A stretch of 6,312 nucleotides of DNA, taken from the NCBI GenBank assembly GCA_010365175.1, contig JAAFGW010000176.1:1-6312 (forward strand). The letters are read 5' to 3'. A program made the translations under genes and the position numbers. This stretch comes from Sulfuriferula multivorans. GTDB taxonomy: Bacteria > Pseudomonadota > Gammaproteobacteria > Burkholderiales > Thiobacillaceae. Position 1 is the stretch's first letter, and each line of letters starts with the position of its first letter. Below the pieces are notes generated by a model. It did no database searches and was not told where the DNA came from. It saw nothing but the letters and a program-made list of their open reading frames with translations. Shown here in pieces: positions 4,512 to 6,312 of this stretch.

Positions 4512-5999
4512 TTACCCCAGCCCCAGCGTCCCCCAGACCTGCTCCACCCTTTCAGTGACTTCCGCGCTCATCTGCATCGGGCGCCCCCACTCGCGGCTCG
4601 TTTCACCGGGCCATTTGTGGGTGGCGTCAATGCCCATCTTGCTGCCCAGCCCGCTTACCGGCGACGCAAAGTCGAGGTAGTCGATCGGCGTGCTGTCCAC
4701 CAGCAGGGTGTCGCGCGTGGGGTCAACGCGGGTGGTGATGGCCCATATCACGTCGGGCCAGTCCCGGATGTTGATGTCGTCATCGACCACCACGATGAAC
4801 TTGGTGTACATGAACTGGCGCAGAAAGCTCCAGATGCCAAACATCACGCGCCGCGCGTGGCCGGGGTAGGACTTCTTGATGCTGACCACCGCCATGCGAT
4901 AGCTGCAGCCCTCGGGCGGCAGGTAAAAGTCGGTGATCTCGGGGTACTGGCGTTGCAGCAGCGGCACAAACAGCTCATTCAGCGCCAGCCCCAGTATGGC
5001 CGGCTCGTCGGGCGGCTTGCCGGTATAGGTGGAGTGGTAAATCGGCTCGCGCTTCTGGGTGATGCGGTCGATGGTGAACACCGGAAACCAGGCCTGCTCG
5101 TTGTAGTAGCCGGTGTGGTCGCCGAACGGGCCTTCGAGCGCATGCTCGAAACCCGTCGCGTGCGAGGCATCCGGATAGATATGTCCTTCCAGCACGATCT
5201 CAGCTGAGGCCGGCACGCGCAATTCGCTGCCCAGTGCCTTGACCAGCTCGGTGCGGCTGCCGCGCAGCAAACCGGCAAACTGGTATTCCGACAGGCTGTC
5301 GGGCACCGGCGTGACCGCGCCCAGTATGGTGGCCGGGTCGGCGCCCAGCGCCACGCACACCGGGTAGGGCTGGCCGGGGTTGAGCGCGCCGTGTTCCCGA
5401 AAATCGAGCGCGCCGCCGCGCTGGGGCAACCAGCGCATGATGACTTTGTTGCGCGCCAAAACCTGCTGGCGGTAAATGCCCAGGTTCTGCCGCGCCTTGT
5501 GCGGGCCTTGCGTGATCACCAGGCCCCAGGTGATCAATGGCGCCACATCGCCGGGCCAGCAATGCTGAACTGGCAGACGGGCCAGGTCCACGTCCGGACC
5601 TTCCCACACCACCTCCTGGCAGGCGGCACTGCGCAACTCTTTGGGCGCCATGTTCCACAGCGTTTTCACCATGCTGCGCAGGCCCATCAGATCCTTGAAG
5701 CCCTTGGGCGCCTCGGGCTCCTTGAGTGCAGCCAGCACGTGGCCGAACTGGCGCAACTCGCTCACGTCATTCACCCCCATGCCCAAGGCGACGCGACGCG
5801 TGGTGCCAAACAGATTGCCCAGCACCGGCATGCTGTGCCCGGTTGGGTTTTCGAACAGCAGGGCCGGTCCACCCGCGCGCAGGCTGCGGTCGCACAAGGC
5901 GGTCATCTCCAGATAGGGCGAAACGGCGGCGCTGACGCGCTTGAGTTCGCCCAAACGCTCCAGCTGGGCGATGAAGTCCCGCAGGTCACGGTAGGCCAT
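4512..5999 (-). CDS. ubiD: UbiD, 4-hydroxy-3-polyprenylbenzoate decarboxylase
   Basis: Catalyses prenylated-FMN-dependent decarboxylation of 4-hydroxy-3-polyprenylbenzoate to 2-polyprenylphenol in ubiquinone biosynthesis. From the chosen start it is 495 residues, close to the roughly 497 of the E. coli enzyme. An N-terminal domain opens MAYRDLRDFIAQLERLGELKRV. NLGIYRQQV at 172-180 carries the metal-ligand Asn and the active-site Arg177. EGPFGDHTGYY at 289-299 supplies Glu289 and Asp294, matching the R-E-E/D catalytic set of the UbiD family, and STYTGKPPDEPA lies at 323-334. The start was placed at 5999 rather than at the longer frame from 6050 because the protein begins at the family N-terminus there and because the longer form would overlap ubiX. 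The stop is TAA at 4512-4514. It lies 10 bases after ubiX, so the two are almost certainly one operon, and UbiX makes the cofactor UbiD needs. Confidence 0.96.
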   Translation of the reverse strand: MAYRDLRDFIAQLERLGELKRVSAAVSPYLEMTALCDRSLRAGGPALLFENPTGHSMPVLGNLFGTTRRVALGMGVNDVSELRQFGHVLAALKEPEAPKGFKDLMGLRSMVKTLWNMAPKELRSAACQEVVWEGPDVDLARLPVQHCWPGDVAPLITWGLVITQGPHKARQNLGIYRQQVLARNKVIMRWLPQRGGALDFREHGALNPGQPYPVCVALGADPATILGAVTPVPDSLSEYQFAGLLRGSRTELVKALGSELRVPASAEIVLEGHIYPDASHATGFEHALEGPFGDHTGYYNEQAWFPVFTIDRITQKREPIYHSTYTGKPPDEPAILGLALNELFVPLLQRQYPEITDFYLPPEGCSYRMAVVSIKKSYPGHARRVMFGIWSFLRQFMYTKFIVVVDDDINIRDWPDVIWAITTRVDPTRDTLLVDSTPIDYLDFASPVSGLGSKMGIDATHKWPGETSREWGRPMQMSAEVTERVEQVWGTLGLG

Positions 6000-6009
6000 C
6001 GTGTTCCGC

Positions 6010-6312
6010 TCAAGCGCCAGGGTTCGCGGCTGGCGCGACCCTGAGCCCATTCCAGCGCGGCGCGTTCGGCTGCGGCAGGCCCAGCAGATCGACGACGCGG
6101 CTCACCGTGTGGTCGATCATGTCGGCGAGGGTCTGGGGTCGGTGATAAAAGCCCGGCACCGGCGGAAAAATGATGCCGCCCATTTCCGTCACGCTGGTCA
6201 TGTTGCGCAAGTGCGCCAGGTTCAGCGGCGTTTCGCGCACCATCAATATCAGGCGGCGTCGCTCCTTCAGCATCACATCGGCGGCGCGCGTGATCAGGTT
6301 GTCGGACAGGCC
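6010..6312 (-). CDS. ubiX: UbiX flavin prenyltransferase, C-terminal half (5' partial at window edge)
   Basis: UbiX joins a dimethylallyl group to FMN to make prenyl-FMN, the cofactor of UbiD. The visible 100 codons (about half of a ~190-residue protein) begin GLSDNLITRAADVMLKERRRLILMVRETPLNLAHLRNM. They continue through the conserved TEMGGIIFPPVPGFYHRPQTLADMIDHTVSRVVDLLGL and end in a short variable tail. The KERRRL and PLNL.HLRNM blocks belong to the flavin and substrate phosphate-binding region of the flavoprotein family. The frame stays open to the right edge, so the start lies beyond the window; an internal GTG at 6274-6276 is not the real start. The TGA at 6010-6012 precedes the ubiD ATG by 10 bases. 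Confidence 0.94.
   Translation of the reverse strand, partial: GLSDNLITRAADVMLKERRRLILMVRETPLNLAHLRNMTSVTEMGGIIFPPVPGFYHRPQTLADMIDHTVSRVVDLLGLPQPNAPRWNGLRVAPAANPGA

Noticed and set aside
4488..5207. Long plus-strand open frame (239 codons) opposite ubiD
   Set aside because: It is antisense to well-conserved ubiD codons in GC-rich DNA. Its protein is low-complexity Ala/Val/His/Arg and matches no family I know.
5391..6044. Second long plus-strand open frame (217 codons) opposite ubiD
   Set aside because: Same reason: a mirror of the GC-rich ubiD coding strand with no ribosome site and no recognisable domain.

Overview
The window looks like the chromosome of a betaproteobacterium, probably order Burkholderiales (a Comamonadaceae-like genome such as Polaromonas or Rhodoferax). 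This rests on the GC-rich ubiX-ubiD pair, on how closely those proteins and the pilus ATPase tail match sequences I associate with that group, and on a type IV pilin behind a sigma-54 promoter. No database search was possible, so the taxonomic call is inference.

Layout, left to right. (1) The last 70 codons of a GspE/PilB-type secretion or pilus assembly ATPase. (2) A compact toxin-antitoxin operon: a DUF1778 ribbon-helix-helix antitoxin (TacA-like) overlapping a GNAT acetyltransferase toxin (TacT-like), with its own promoter and a probable operator. (3) A 252-base regulatory stretch with GACA/TGTC repeats, a perfect 10-bp inverted repeat and a sigma-54 (-24/-12) promoter that drives (4) pilA, a type IVa major pilin, which ends in a clear intrinsic terminator. 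(5) Immediately behind the terminator is a PglL/TfpO-type O-oligosaccharyltransferase of the Wzy/O-antigen ligase superfamily, probably the enzyme that glycosylates the pilin. (6) A HigB-HigA toxin-antitoxin module that appears to be decaying: higB has lost its start codon and higA carries a 2-base frameshift plus a nonsense codon in the original frame. The module sits between two diverged ~130-base direct repeats that share end blocks and a small hairpin. (7) On the minus strand, ubiX (C-terminal half, running off the right edge) and ubiD, the two enzymes of the decarboxylation step in ubiquinone biosynthesis.

Functionally, the left half is a pilus locus (assembly ATPase, pilin, pilin modification) interrupted by a TA cassette. 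The right edge is conserved housekeeping sequence. The pilA-pglL segment and the degraded TA island are visibly more AT-rich than the ubiXD genes, in keeping with a variable pilin-modification locus gaining and losing accessory DNA next to a stable core. No tRNA, rRNA, CRISPR array or intact insertion sequence was seen.
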